Shown here: positions 30,610 through 39,242 of the stretch, piece by piece
Position numbering within the stretch: position 1 is the first letter of the stretch
Layout of the letters: each line of letters opens with the position of its first letter
Notes under the pieces: generated by a model
The model's database searches: none
What the model saw: only the letters and a program-made list of their open reading frames with translations
What the model was told of the DNA's origin: nothing
Source of the DNA: Frischella japonica
GTDB lineage: Bacteria; Pseudomonadota; Gammaproteobacteria; Enterobacterales; Orbaceae
Direction: 5' to 3'
Assembly (NCBI RefSeq): GCF_014489845.1
Contig: NZ_JABURY010000016.1
Span: forward strand, 166,829-230,828
DNA: 64,000 bases
Translations under genes and position numbers: made by a program

Positions 30610-31413
30610 ATGACATTATCTATTTTTGCTATTGTATTAGTAATAATCATAGCATTTCTTGCTGGTATGGAAGGTATATTAGATCAATTTCAATTTCATC
30701 AACCATTAGTTGCTTGCTCACTAATTGGTCTAGTGACTGGTAATATTGAAGCGGGAGTACTACTTGGGGGTCATTTACAGATGATTGCGCTTGGTTGGGC
30801 GAATATTGGTGCTGCTGTTGCACCAGATGCAGCCTTAGCATCGGTCGCCTCTGCTATTATATTAGTGCTAGGTGGTCAAGGACGATATGGTGTTTCTACC
30901 GCAATTGCGGTAGCAATTCCATTGGCTGTTGCTGGTTTATTCTTAACAATGGTTGTACGTACCTTAGCCGTCCCGATTGTACATATGATGGATAATGCGG
31001 CGCGAAAAGGCGATATTCGCAGAATCGAATTTCTACAAATTGTAGCGATTTTTATGCAAGGTTTACGCATCGCTATTCCAGCTGCAGCATTGCTTTTCAT
31101 TCCAGCCAGTACAGTACAAACGATTTTAAATTGGATGCCTAAATGGTTAACAGAGGGTATGGCTATTGGTGGTGGAATGGTTGTTGCTGTTGGCTATGCA
31201 ATGGTAATAAATATGATGGCAAATAAAGAAGTATGGCCATTTTTTGTCATTGGTTTTGTCGTCGCAGCAATTTCACAACTGACTTTAATTGCGCTTGGTG
31301 CTTTAGGTATTGCATTAGCATTACTCTATCTAAATCTGTCTGAGCGTAGCGGTTTCGCAAATGGTAGTAATAATACTGGCGATCCGCTCGATGATATTTT
31401 AAATGATTACTAA
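30610..31413 (+). CDS. manY: Mannose-family PTS EIIC component
   Basis: A 267-residue membrane EIIC with the family blocks DQFQFHQPLVACSLIGLVTGN and GGHLQMIALGWANIGAAVAPDAALASVASAI, and several hydrophobic helices. It forms the sugar channel with EIID. It sits 23 bases after manX and 17 before manZ, clearly one operon. Confidence 0.95.
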   Translation: MTLSIFAIVLVIIIAFLAGMEGILDQFQFHQPLVACSLIGLVTGNIEAGVLLGGHLQMIALGWANIGAAVAPDAALASVASAIILVLGGQGRYGVSTAIAVAIPLAVAGLFLTMVVRTLAVPIVHMMDNAARKGDIRRIEFLQIVAIFMQGLRIAIPAAALLFIPASTVQTILNWMPKWLTEGMAIGGGMVVAVGYAMVINMMANKEVWPFFVIGFVVAAISQLTLIALGALGIALALLYLNLSERSGFANGSNNTGDPLDDILNDY

Positions 31414-31430
31414 GTGCCGAGGAAATTAAG

Positions 31431-32342
31431 ATGGAACATAAAATTCAGTTGACAAAAAAAGATCGTTTAGCTGTCGCATGGCGTTCTACATTTTTACAAG
31501 GTTCTTGGAATTATGAACGTATGCAAAATGGTGGCTGGGTTTTTTCAATGATACCTGCGATAAAAAGACTATATACCACCACAGAAGATCGTGCAGCCGC
31601 ATTAAAACGCCACTTGGAGTTTTTCAATACTCACCCTTATCTCGCCTCTCCTATATTAGGCGTGACATTAGCATTAGAAGAAGAACGTGCAAATGGTGCA
31701 ACTGTTGATGACGTGACAATTCAAGGGGTTAAAGTCGGTATGATGGGACCATTAGCCGGTGTCGGTGATCCGGTATTTTGGTTTACAGTTCGTCCTATGC
31801 TTGGCGCACTTGGTGCTGCATTAGCAATGGATGGTAAAATTATTGGACCAATTTTATTCTTTATTTTATGGAATCTGATTCGTATGGGTTTTATGTGGTA
31901 TACCCAAGAATTTGGCTATCGCACAGGTGCAAAAATTACTGATAATTTATCAGGTGGGTTGTTACAAAAAATAACTAAAGGTGCTTCAATTTTAGGGATG
32001 TTTGTCCTCGCCGCTTTAGTAGAACGATGGGTATCGATTAATTTCAAATCGATAGTTTCTAAAATTGATTTAGATGAGAAAGCCGTTGTCGATTGGGCCC
32101 ATATTCCTTCAGGAACAGAAGGGATAAAACAGGCATTAATCCAAGCGCAAAGTGGTTTAGCACTTACACAGGAAAAGGTAACTACGCTACAAAATAATTT
32201 AGATCAATTGATTCCAGGTTTAATGCCTTTACTTTTGACCTTCTTATGTATGTGGTTGCTGCGTAAGAAAGTCTCACCAATCATTATCATCTTAGGGCTA
32301 TTTATTATTGGTATTCTTGGTCACGTTATTGGACTATTATAA
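31431..32342 (+). CDS. manZ: Mannose-family PTS EIID component
   Basis: A 303-residue EIID: WRSTFLQGSWNYERMQNGGWVFSMIPAIKRLY at the N-terminus, HLEFFNTHPYLASPILGVTLALEEE, then VGMMGPLAGVGDPVFWFTVRPMLGALGAALA, and a C-terminal membrane helix. It completes the mannose-type permease, which typically handles mannose, glucose, glucosamine or fructose; the actual sugar cannot be fixed here. Confidence 0.95.
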   Translation: MEHKIQLTKKDRLAVAWRSTFLQGSWNYERMQNGGWVFSMIPAIKRLYTTTEDRAAALKRHLEFFNTHPYLASPILGVTLALEEERANGATVDDVTIQGVKVGMMGPLAGVGDPVFWFTVRPMLGALGAALAMDGKIIGPILFFILWNLIRMGFMWYTQEFGYRTGAKITDNLSGGLLQKITKGASILGMFVLAALVERWVSINFKSIVSKIDLDEKAVVDWAHIPSGTEGIKQALIQAQSGLALTQEKVTTLQNNLDQLIPGLMPLLLTFLCMWLLRKKVSPIIIILGLFIIGILGHVIGLL

Positions 32343-32347
32343 TCCAA

Positions 32348-32372
32348 AATGCGGAGCGAAACCCTCCGCATT
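32348..32372 (+). terminator. Hairpin between manZ and manO
   Basis: AATGCGGAG (32348-32356) and CTCCGCATT (32364-32372) form a perfect 9-bp GC-rich stem with a 7-base loop just after the manZ stop. No T-run follows (CAACTTGG), so it may be a processing or stabilising element that lowers manO relative to manXYZ. Confidence 0.55.
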
Positions 32373-32457
32373 CAACTTGGTAAGTAATGTTCTCAAATAA
32401 GTAAGAGTCAAATATTAACATTTGTAACATTGATATGTTCGCTTGGAAATTATAAGC

Positions 32458-32823
32458 ATGGTTCAGTCATTAAATAGTAAAGTTGATCTTGTTATGCCTG
32501 GCACTTCATTTTTAGGTTTAACTGAATATGGCGATATTATGATTGGCGATAAAGCCTTTGAATTTTATCATCGACGAGATAACCGTAAATATATACAAAT
32601 TCCATGGGAGGAAGTCGACTATGTCACAGCAATTGTTTTATTCAAAGGGAAATGGATCCCACGTTATGCGATCCAAACTAAAAAGAATGGCAATTTCATC
32701 TTTGCTTCAAAAGAACCCAAAAAAGTCTTAAGGGCAATTCGTAATTACATTGATAGCCAACGCATGGTCAGATCATTAAGTTTTTTTACCATTTTGAAGA
32801 GAGCCTTATTTAAACAAAAATAA
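32458..32823 (+). CDS. manO: ManO-like PTS accessory protein (DUF956)
   Basis: 121 residues of the DUF956 family. Seen in KVDLVMPGTSFLGLTEYGDIMIGDKAFEFYH, the segment IQIPWEEVDYVTAIV and FKGKWIPRYAIQTKKNGNFIFASKEPKKVLRAIR. The family is found almost always behind mannose PTS genes in Firmicutes (ManO), where its exact role is poorly known. A TTG at 32443 is in frame; ATG 32458 is preferred. It is 115 bases after manZ with a hairpin between. Confidence 0.8.
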   Translation: MVQSLNSKVDLVMPGTSFLGLTEYGDIMIGDKAFEFYHRRDNRKYIQIPWEEVDYVTAIVLFKGKWIPRYAIQTKKNGNFIFASKEPKKVLRAIRNYIDSQRMVRSLSFFTILKRALFKQK

Positions 32824-32863
32824 TCGCTAATTAAGCTGATTATTAAAGATAATCGTTTTTTTA
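32819..32863 (+). terminator. Possible manO terminator
   Basis: AATAATC (32819-32825) and GATTATT (32838-32844), with GCT/AGC inside, make an AT-rich stem overlapping the manO stop. A run of seven T follows at about 32856-32862 after a short spacer. Plausible but not strong. Confidence 0.45.
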
Positions 32864-33298
32864 TTTAAATAAGAACGATAAAATAAAACGGTCTATATTT
32901 CTGTTAACGAGAAATAATGACATGTAATGCCATAAAAATCATGAAAATGAAAGTTTAATTTATCTGTTTTATTAAACAATTGCTATTGACTACTAACTAT
33001 ACTTTAAGTAATTGTAAGATAACCATAAAAGAAACTGCTAAGCAATAAATATATCAAATTTTTTAAAATAAGAGAGCATGTGAAAAATCATTCTCGAAGA
33101 TGGCACTTTACGATTAAATTATAGGCTATTTATCAAATAACAATAATTAAATAATAAGCATTATCAGATTAAATAGCACGGTACATCACTAAGAATAACC
33201 TTTATATTTGCGAGCATTTTTTTATTGATTATATCAATCCAATTAAGGCAAATAGGGGTTATCCATAACATTATTGACTATTTAGCTGGAGTTTTTTT
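32824..33298. other. Intergenic region upstream of manA
   Basis: 475 AT-rich bases. Apart from the possible manO terminator at its left end and the presumed manA promoter at its right, I see nothing specific. A TGTGA half-site near 33080 lacks the opposite arm needed for a CRP site. Confidence 0.55.
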
Positions 33299-34489
33299 AT
33301 GAAAACAACGCTTTGGAAATTAAAAAATACTTTTAAAAATTTTGACTGGGGCAGTTTAGATGGTATTCCAAAGTATTTTCATATTGATAATCCCGAGCAT
33401 AAACCGATGGCTGAAATGTGGATGGGGATTCATCCTGGTGGAGTATCAACAGCAATAAATGCACAAGGGGTTGAAGAACCACTTGATCAGCTCATTAATC
33501 GCTATCCAAATAAAATACTTGGAGCAAAGACTTATCAACAATTTAAATCGCTGCCTTTTCTATTCAAAATCCTGTCTGCCAAAGAACCATTATCTATTCA
33601 AGTTCATCCTGAACTTTATAAAGCTAAAGCAGGATTTGCCAAAGAAAATCAATTAGGCATTCCAATGAATTCACCCAATCGTAATTACAAAGATCCGAAT
33701 CATAAACCAGAATTAATCTATGCAATTACCCCTTTTTTAGCCATGAATGGTTTTCGCCCTATTGCAGAAATTTTGGCATTATTTAATCAATTATCCATTC
33801 CTATCATTGAACAACATATTTTAACTTTGGCTGCTAATCCTAGCGAACTCGGATTAAAACGATTTTTTCACAGTTTGTTAACTTTAGAAGGCGCAATAAA
33901 ACAACAAGCTATTTCAGCGTTATTAACCAGTATTAAATCGTTACCGGAACCACCATTTAATTATATTCCACCGATTTCCCAAAAATATCCTTCAGATTGT
34001 GGTGTATTTGCGCCATTAATATTAAATATCATTGAATTATTACCAGGACAAGCTATGTTTCTTAATGCTCAAACACCACATGCTTATTTACGTGGTACTG
34101 GATTAGAGATCATGGCCAATTCTGACAATGTATTACGTGCGGGGTTAACTAATAAACATATCGATATTGAGGAGCTATTTAATAACACTTCTTTCACGAG
34201 TATTCCAAGTACACAGTTATTGACACAACCGCGTCAGCAAGAGAATAAGACGCTATTTCCAGTATCCATTGATGACTTTGCCTTTGAAATCATCCATAGC
34301 CAACAACAACGATTAGTGCAATCCATTAGCAGTGCACAAATTATCTTATGTGTTGAAGGTGAAATAGAAATTAATACTGAGTCCGATAGATGTAAATTGA
34401 AGGTCGGTGAATCTGTATTTATTGCTTGTTGTGCCAAAAGGTTTACTTATCAAGGAAGTGGTGTTTTTGCACGCGCCTTTAATCATTAA
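33299..34489 (+). CDS. manA: Mannose-6-phosphate isomerase, class I
   Basis: A 396-residue zinc-dependent isomerase linking mannose-6-P and fructose-6-P. Zinc-site segments are LSIQVHPE and NHKPELIYAI; the class I signature region is AQTPHAYLRGTGLEIMANSDNVLRAGLT. The C-terminal cupin domain is present, so it is full length. Its place downstream of the mannose PTS suggests it processes the product of that permease. Confidence 0.95.
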   Translation: MKTTLWKLKNTFKNFDWGSLDGIPKYFHIDNPEHKPMAEMWMGIHPGGVSTAINAQGVEEPLDQLINRYPNKILGAKTYQQFKSLPFLFKILSAKEPLSIQVHPELYKAKAGFAKENQLGIPMNSPNRNYKDPNHKPELIYAITPFLAMNGFRPIAEILALFNQLSIPIIEQHILTLAANPSELGLKRFFHSLLTLEGAIKQQAISALLTSIKSLPEPPFNYIPPISQKYPSDCGVFAPLILNIIELLPGQAMFLNAQTPHAYLRGTGLEIMANSDNVLRAGLTNKHIDIEELFNNTSFTSIPSTQLLTQPRQQENKTLFPVSIDDFAFEIIHSQQQRLVQSISSAQIILCVEGEIEINTESDRCKLKVGESVFIACCAKRFTYQGSGVFARAFNH

Positions 34490-34517
34490 ATCTAACATCC
34501 AGATTTGATCTTTCTTG

Positions 34518-34871
34518 TTAACGTAGAAATATCACATAAAAAGCATGCATTGCCCAAATTATCGCCAATCCGTAAATGGATAATTTAGATCTTTTAGGGT
34601 AAATATTAAAATAATTTAAAATTTTTAAAATCCGATCAAAAGCATAGCCACTTGGTAAAGTAATGGTTAAAAATAAAAAACCTTTCCCAATGTAGGTGTC
34701 GGTCAGCTTTAAAATATTGCTTAATGTTTGTACATCGCCAAAAGGAATAAGATAGCCAATAATAACAAAAACAACTGGAGCAAACAAAGCAAACCATAAG
34801 CCTGCCAACTTTGATAATCCAAGATAAATCGAAGAATTTTCCGTAAAAGTATTTGATTTATTTATATTCAT
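34518..34871 (-). CDS. frdD: Orphan fumarate reductase subunit D homologue, divergent
   Basis: A 117-residue protein with three predicted membrane helices. Aligned by eye with E. coli FrdD it keeps LAGLWFALFAPVVFVIIGYLIPFG (FrdD: [24 protein letters not shown]) and DTYIGKGFLFLTITLP (QSFIGRVFLFLMIVLP), with the same length and helix spacing. The HRMHH segment of FrdD, which includes a menaquinone-site histidine, is DRILK here. It follows frdC by 14 bases. No frdA or frdB lies nearby, so this anchor pair is unlinked or orphaned. The name rests on family memory, not a search. Confidence 0.72.
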   Translation of the reverse strand: MNINKSNTFTENSSIYLGLSKLAGLWFALFAPVVFVIIGYLIPFGDVQTLSNILKLTDTYIGKGFLFLTITLPSGYAFDRILKILNYFNIYPKRSKLSIYGLAIIWAMHAFYVIFLR

Positions 34872-34885
34872 TAGTTTTTCTAACC

Positions 34886-35266
34886 TTATCTAAAATGTCC
34901 CACGATGACCAAATACAAAAGTACCGAAATAACCGATATTAATGCTAATAATATGATATTTATTGATTTAGATAGAGAACGTTGACAAAAAAATCGTTGA
35001 CTTATTGAAGAGCACCAAGTTATCGAGAAGACAAGGGCAATGAGTAATGCAAGACAATTTAATCCCATTACCACAGGATGGCGCATAAAAAAGATAAACC
35101 GATAAAATTCATCTTGACCTAATTGATTAGTATGGGCACAGATTACCCCGTACAATAACACCATACTCAGCCACAACATTGCAAAAACAATGGATTGTTT
35201 GCAGCAAAAATAACAGAGTACTAGCCCCTTTTTTTGACTCAATCTTTTTGATTCATTATTACACAT
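34886..35266 (-). CDS. frdC: Orphan fumarate reductase subunit C homologue, divergent
   Basis: A 126-residue protein with three membrane helices. By eye it follows E. coli FrdC: MLWLSMVLLYGVICA (FrdC: AVWFSIELIFGLFAL) and FFMRHPVVMGLNCLALLIALVFSITW ([26 protein letters not shown]). The quinone-site residues do not appear to be kept: the REG segment with Glu29 is replaced by CKQ-type sequence, and His82 by Phe/Ser. Several cysteines crowd the N-terminus (CYFCCK). With frdD it would form a membrane anchor, but the catalytic FrdAB genes are absent here. Confidence 0.7.
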   Translation of the reverse strand: MCNNESKRLSQKKGLVLCYFCCKQSIVFAMLWLSMVLLYGVICAHTNQLGQDEFYRFIFFMRHPVVMGLNCLALLIALVFSITWCSSISQRFFCQRSLSKSINIILLALISVISVLLYLVIVGHFR

Positions 35267-35521
35267 TGTTAATTACTCTTAATAAAAAAAGATTATTCAT
35301 GATTGAATTACCCTAAATAAATATTTATATCAATATAGAAATAAAATCATTCGTCTCTCGTTACTGCTAATCACGACTCGATTAACAATCTATAATAACG
35401 ATTATAATCTATTATCTATTTTACAATAAATGCGCTATTAGATCGCTAACGAATAAATACCTATTATATCGAAGTGAAAAGGTTAAGTTATTTGTTTTTA
35501 CGTTTTCTATACATTCTAGTG

Positions 35522-35549
35522 GTTGAAAATAAATTCTTTAACCCAATAT
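35522..35549 (+). promoter_or_regulatory. Heat-shock (sigma-32) promoter of hslVU
   Basis: GTTGAAA (35522-35528) and CCCAATAT (35542-35549), 13 bases apart, match the sigma-32 consensus CTTGAAA / CCCCATnT with one mismatch in each box. hslVU is a heat-shock operon in enteric bacteria, so the context agrees. Confidence 0.7.
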
Positions 35550-35570
35550 AAGCTAAATCTATACTAAGTT

Positions 35571-35587
35571 GATCCTAGGGTTAGGAC
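35571..35587 (+). promoter_or_regulatory. hslVU leader stem-loop
   Basis: GATCCTA and TAGGACC flank a GGGT loop (six of seven pairs) within the hslVU 5' leader, about 20 bases before the ATG. The E. coli hslVU mRNA also has a stabilising 5' stem-loop; equivalence is an inference. Confidence 0.4.
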
Positions 35588-35608
35588 CAAAATTTAAAGG
35601 AGTAATAT

Positions 35609-36136
35609 ATGACTACAATCGTTAGTGTTCGTCGTAACGGACAAGTTGTCATTGGTGGTGATGGGCAAGTCACTTTAGGTGAACGAATTATCATGAAAGG
35701 CAATGCTAAAAAAGTACGTCGCCTTTATAATAATAAAGTTATTGCTGGTTTTGCTGGAGGAACAGCCGATGCCTTTACTTTATTTGAATTATTTGAACGA
35801 AAACTTGAAATGCATCAAGGTCATTTAACCAAAGCTGCGGTTGAACTAGCTAAAGATTGGCGCACAGATCGCATGTTACGCAAATTAGAAGCGCTACTTG
35901 CGGTTGCAGACGAAACTGCATCATTAATTATTACCGGAACAGGTGATGTAATCCAGCCAGAAGATGATTTAATTGCGATTGGTTCTGGTGGCCCATATGC
36001 ACAAGCTGCCGCTAGAGCCTTATTGGACTGCTCAGATCTTTCAGCAAAAGATATCGTACAAAAATCGTTATCTATCGCTGGTGACATTTGTGTTTATACC
36101 AATAGCTTCCAAACAATTGAAGAATTGAATTATTAA
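35609..36136 (+). CDS. hslV: ATP-dependent protease peptidase HslV
   Basis: A 175-residue proteasome-like peptidase. After Met removal the N-terminal Thr of [23 protein letters not shown] is the nucleophile; the family block [16 protein letters not shown] is also present. It forms the double hexamer core of HslVU (ClpYQ). AAAGGAG lies 7 bases before the ATG. Operon with hslU, 25 bases downstream. Confidence 0.97.
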   Translation: MTTIVSVRRNGQVVIGGDGQVTLGERIIMKGNAKKVRRLYNNKVIAGFAGGTADAFTLFELFERKLEMHQGHLTKAAVELAKDWRTDRMLRKLEALLAVADETASLIITGTGDVIQPEDDLIAIGSGGPYAQAAARALLDCSDLSAKDIVQKSLSIAGDICVYTNSFQTIEELNY

Positions 36137-36161
36137 TTAACCGATTTAAAGAGAATATATT

Positions 36162-37493
36162 ATGTCTGAAATGACTCCACGTGAAATAGTTAGCGAATTA
36201 AATCAACATATTATTGGTCAGGATAAAGCTAAACGTGCGGTTGCTATCGCACTACGTAACCGATGGCGACGCATGCAACTTGATGAAGCATTACGTCACG
36301 AAGTAACACCCAAAAATATTTTAATGATTGGTCCTACTGGTGTAGGTAAAACCGAGATTGCACGTCGCTTAGCCAAATTGGCGAATGCGCCATTTATTAA
36401 AGTTGAAGCAACCAAATTTACTGAAGTTGGTTACGTAGGTAAAGAAGTTGATTCTATCATCCGTGATCTAACCGATTCAGCAGTAAAAATGATCCGTAGT
36501 CAAGCCATGGAAAAAAATCGTAATCGCGCTGAAGAACTAGCAGAAGAACGTATTCTCGATGTATTAGTACCACCGGCTAAAGATGGCTGGGGCCAAACAG
36601 ATAGTAGCTCCACCGAATCTACCGCAAGACAAGCATTCCGCAAAAAATTGCGTGAGGGGACTTTAGACGATAAAGAAATTGAAATTGAAGTTTCGGGTAT
36701 GAATATTGGTGTTGAAATTATGGCACCTCCAGGTATGGAAGAGATGACCAATCAACTTCAGTCTATGTTTCAAAATTTAGGTGGACAAAAATCCAAACCT
36801 CGTAAAATGAAAATTAAAGACGCTTTCAAGCAATTAATTGAAGATGAAGCGGCTAAATTAGTAAATCTTGAAGATCTTAAACACGAAGCAATTGAAGCAG
36901 TTGAACAAAATGGAATCGTATTTATTGATGAAATTGATAAAGTATGTAAACGTGGTAATTCATCAGGTCCAGATGTCTCTCGTGAAGGAGTGCAACGTGA
37001 TTTATTACCATTAGTTGAAGGATGTACCGTTTCAACTAAACATGGTTCAGTCAAAACTGACCATATTTTATTTATTGCTTCTGGCGCATTCCAAACCGCA
37101 AATCCTTCTGATTTAATTCCGGAATTACAAGGTCGATTACCAATTCGGGTAGAATTGCAAGCATTAACCAGTGAAGATTTTGAACGTATTTTAACCGAAC
37201 CTAATGCGTCATTGACGGTACAATATAAAGCTTTAATGGCAACAGAAGGCGTGAATATTGAATTTACTCAAGATGGCATTCGCAAGATCGCCGAATCAGC
37301 TTGGCAGGTAAATGAACAAAATGAAAATATTGGCGCACGTCGTCTACATACGGTTTTAGAACGGCTAATGGAGGAAGTTTCCTTTGATGCCAGTGAATTA
37401 GAAGGTAAAACAATCACGATTGATGCTAATTATGTTAGTGAACATCTTGATAAATTGGTCGCTGATGAAGATCTGAGTAAATTTATCCTCTGA
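36162..37493 (+). CDS. hslU: ATP-dependent protease ATPase HslU
   Basis: A 443-residue AAA+ unfoldase. Walker A is [15 protein letters not shown]; Walker B is [11 protein letters not shown]; the pore motif is in [11 protein letters not shown]; sensor/arginine residues lie in [14 protein letters not shown] and [17 protein letters not shown]. Length equals E. coli HslU. It feeds substrates to HslV. Confidence 0.97.
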   Translation: MSEMTPREIVSELNQHIIGQDKAKRAVAIALRNRWRRMQLDEALRHEVTPKNILMIGPTGVGKTEIARRLAKLANAPFIKVEATKFTEVGYVGKEVDSIIRDLTDSAVKMIRSQAMEKNRNRAEELAEERILDVLVPPAKDGWGQTDSSSTESTARQAFRKKLREGTLDDKEIEIEVSGMNIGVEIMAPPGMEEMTNQLQSMFQNLGGQKSKPRKMKIKDAFKQLIEDEAAKLVNLEDLKHEAIEAVEQNGIVFIDEIDKVCKRGNSSGPDVSREGVQRDLLPLVEGCTVSTKHGSVKTDHILFIASGAFQTANPSDLIPELQGRLPIRVELQALTSEDFERILTEPNASLTVQYKALMATEGVNIEFTQDGIRKIAESAWQVNEQNENIGARRLHTVLERLMEEVSFDASELEGKTITIDANYVSEHLDKLVADEDLSKFIL

Positions 37494-37515
37494 TTACTTT
37501 CTCAAAACAAAACCA

Positions 37516-37545
37516 GACCCAGCCAAGCTGGGTCATTTATTTTTA
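37516..37545 (+). terminator. hslU terminator
   Basis: GACCCAGC (37516-37523) and GCTGGGTC (37527-37534), a perfect 8-bp stem with a 3-base loop, then ATTTATTTTTAATT. It is 22 bases after the hslU stop. Confidence 0.85.
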
Positions 37546-38027
37546 ATTATTCTTAGATAAAATAGATCTTATTATAACTATATAAATGAATATCATATTG
37601 CTATTCTTAGCGATCTCATCTGCACCCAGTTCGATCAGTAAAATCTTAGATCCAGATCGCACTAATAAAGTAAAATAACCATCTGCAAAAATGGGAAATT
37701 GATTAATAGTAAGATACCTAATTCAAGTAAGCCAATCATCTAATGACTAGCTATCCTGTTATTACTTTTAACAAATTTTTTTGGTCATCAATCTGATTTA
37801 TAAATGACAAATGCTAATTTCATAAATATTGCTATCTTTACTAAATTAAATCAGTTTCGTTTACTTTATTGATAACATATTCCACAGAAACTTAACTAGT
37901 AAATAAAGAAGATCCTTTTAATATGATCAAATCCTGTGTATAGTTACTGATAATAACGATGATATTTTTGATAAATAGATACTGACAATGATTTTTTTGG
38001 TCTTTAAATTGTTGTTAAGTTAAAAAG

Positions 38028-38060
38028 GACCCAGTTACTGGGTCAATTATCATGGGTTTA
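38028..38060. repeat. GACCCAG hairpin repeat, copy 1
   Basis: GACCCAG-TTA-CTGGGTC (38028-38044) followed by AATTATCATGGGTTTA. The same layout recurs about 165 bases on. Read on the minus strand the hairpin is followed by CTTTTTAAC, so this copy could terminate minus-strand transcription. Confidence 0.6.
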
Positions 38061-38192
38061 TATTACGGAAGAGGTTTTAGAACAATAAATTAGCGAGTTT
38101 AAACATCACTCTTAATATTAGTGAAATAATACAAATCATTGAACGATAAAGATCCGAAAGAATTATTTTCTTCTATTTTTATCCTTTATAAA

Positions 38193-38227
38193 GACCCAGC
38201 TAAGCCGGGTCGATTATCATGAGTTTC
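38193..38227. repeat. GACCCAG hairpin repeat, copy 2
   Basis: GACCCAGC-TAA-GCCGGGTC (38193-38211, one mismatch in the stem) followed by GATTATCATGAGTTT. Similar to copy 1 in both hairpin and right flank, and to the hslU terminator stem. Confidence 0.55.
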
Positions 38228-38420
38228 AGTAAGGAATTAATATTTTACAACAATTCATAATATACGCATAAGACTGGTAACTTCATGATGATCTCACTAT
38301 ATTTGATCCTCTATGACATATCCAATAGATATTTACGATCGATAAAGATGAGATCGATCGTTTTATTCTATTTAAATTATCTAAGTAGATAATCTATTTG
38401 AATATTTTCCATAATAATTG

Positions 38421-38489
38421 ATGTCAATTTTTGTAATTTTTTGTTAAAAAAATAACAAAAAAATTGTAAAGATGAACAAAAATTGTCAT
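38421..38489. repeat. Nested AT-rich palindrome
   Basis: An outer inverted repeat, CAATTTTTGT (38425-38434) with ACAAAAATTG (38476-38485), encloses an inner one, AATTTTTTGTTA (38435-38446) with TAACAAAAAAATT (38453-38465, one extra A). Outside the outer arms ATG/CAT also match after one mismatch. AT-richness makes chance more likely, but the nesting is striking. Confidence 0.5.
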
Positions 38490-38665
38490 TTTAAACCTAG
38501 TCATTTATCGATATTAAAGATACATCTAATACTATCAAAAAATCATCATCCACATATTAGTATTATTTAGTTTTAAGAATTTAATAATTAATTGCTAGCA
38601 TTCTATATATACAAAATAATGGATAATTTTAATATTAAATAAGCATCAATAACTTTCAGGCAATA

Positions 38666-38692
38666 AAAAAGGCTAATAATAGCCTTTTATTA
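38666..38692 (-). terminator. Terminator of the PTS EIIA gene
   Basis: AAAAGGCTA (38667-38675) and TAGCCTTTT (38680-38688), a 9-bp stem with a 4-base loop; on the minus strand it ends CCTTTTTTATTG. It is 24 bases after the stop. Confidence 0.85.
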
Positions 38693-38712
38693 CTAATATA
38701 TAAATTTTCAAA

Positions 38713-39201
38713 TTATATTTCTATATTACCAACAGATTGCCCTTTTGTTACTGCTCCAGATTGGTTAATAGCTATTTTTTGACCTTCTTCCAAATTGGTA
38801 AACACAATAATAATGTCACGATCTTTACCTTGTGCAGTAACAAAATCAATATCCATATCTGCCAACAAAGTATTTTGATCGACAGATTGACCTTCTTCAA
38901 TATAAACGTTAAAACCTTCACCCTTTAAAGCGACAGTATCAATTCCCATATGGATTAAACCTTCAATTCCTTCATCAGTGACAAATGTAATTGCATGTTT
39001 AGTAGGAAAAATACTCATTACTTTACCTTTAATTGGCGAATTAACTTGAACTTTACCATCTACAGGGGTTATCGCATAACCATCACCCATAATTTTATCT
39101 GCAAAAACGGGATCATTAACTTGATCGATTGTTTTAAATGTTCCTTCACACACAGAAAATAGCTCAACTTGCTTTTTCTTCTTTTTAAATAAACCAAACA
39201 T
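38713..39201 (-). CDS. crr: PTS EIIA component, glucose family (Crr-like)
   Basis: A 162-residue stand-alone EIIA-Glc-type protein. Active-site histidines are His69 (FPTKHAI) and His84 (GLIHMGIDTVALKGEGF). Segments DPVFADKIMGDGYAI, IFPTKHAI, LIHMGIDTV and IVFTNLEEG resemble Gram-positive EIIA (the IIA domain of Bacillus PtsG) more than E. coli Crr, which reads FVHFGIDTVELKGEGF and lacks FPTKHA. It is not beside ptsHI. It would phosphorylate a IIBC partner and may or may not control adenylate cyclase. GGAG lies 7 bases before the ATG. Confidence 0.8.
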   Translation of the reverse strand: MFGLFKKKKKQVELFSVCEGTFKTIDQVNDPVFADKIMGDGYAITPVDGKVQVNSPIKGKVMSIFPTKHAITFVTDEGIEGLIHMGIDTVALKGEGFNVYIEEGQSVDQNTLLADMDIDFVTAQGKDRDIIIVFTNLEEGQKIAINQSGAVTKGQSVGNIEI

Positions 39202-39242
39202 CCTAATTCTCCAATATATTAAAAACGCTATATCATACTATT

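Larger units (their letters stand above)
35267..35608. other. Intergenic region, frdC/hslV divergent promoters
   Basis: 342 bases. Holds the sigma-32-like hslVU promoter (35522-35549) and a leader hairpin (35571-35587). No FNR or Arc site was recognised on the frdC side. Confidence 0.6.
37494..38712. other. 1.2-kb gene desert with repeated hairpins
   Basis: No coding region is supported on either strand. The stretch holds the hslU terminator, two further GACCCAG hairpins that resemble it (38028-38044 and 38193-38211, both followed by ATTATCATG), a nested palindrome at 38421-38489, and the terminator of the PTS EIIA gene. It may host small RNAs or be the relic of a lost gene. Confidence 0.6.

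Noticed and set aside
33078-33095. TGTGA near manA as a CRP site
   Set aside because: No TCACA-type opposite arm at the correct distance.
37900-38250. Possible CRISPR-like repeats in the gene desert
   Set aside because: Only two GACCCAG units, 165 bases apart and diverged, with no regular spacer length and no cas genes.
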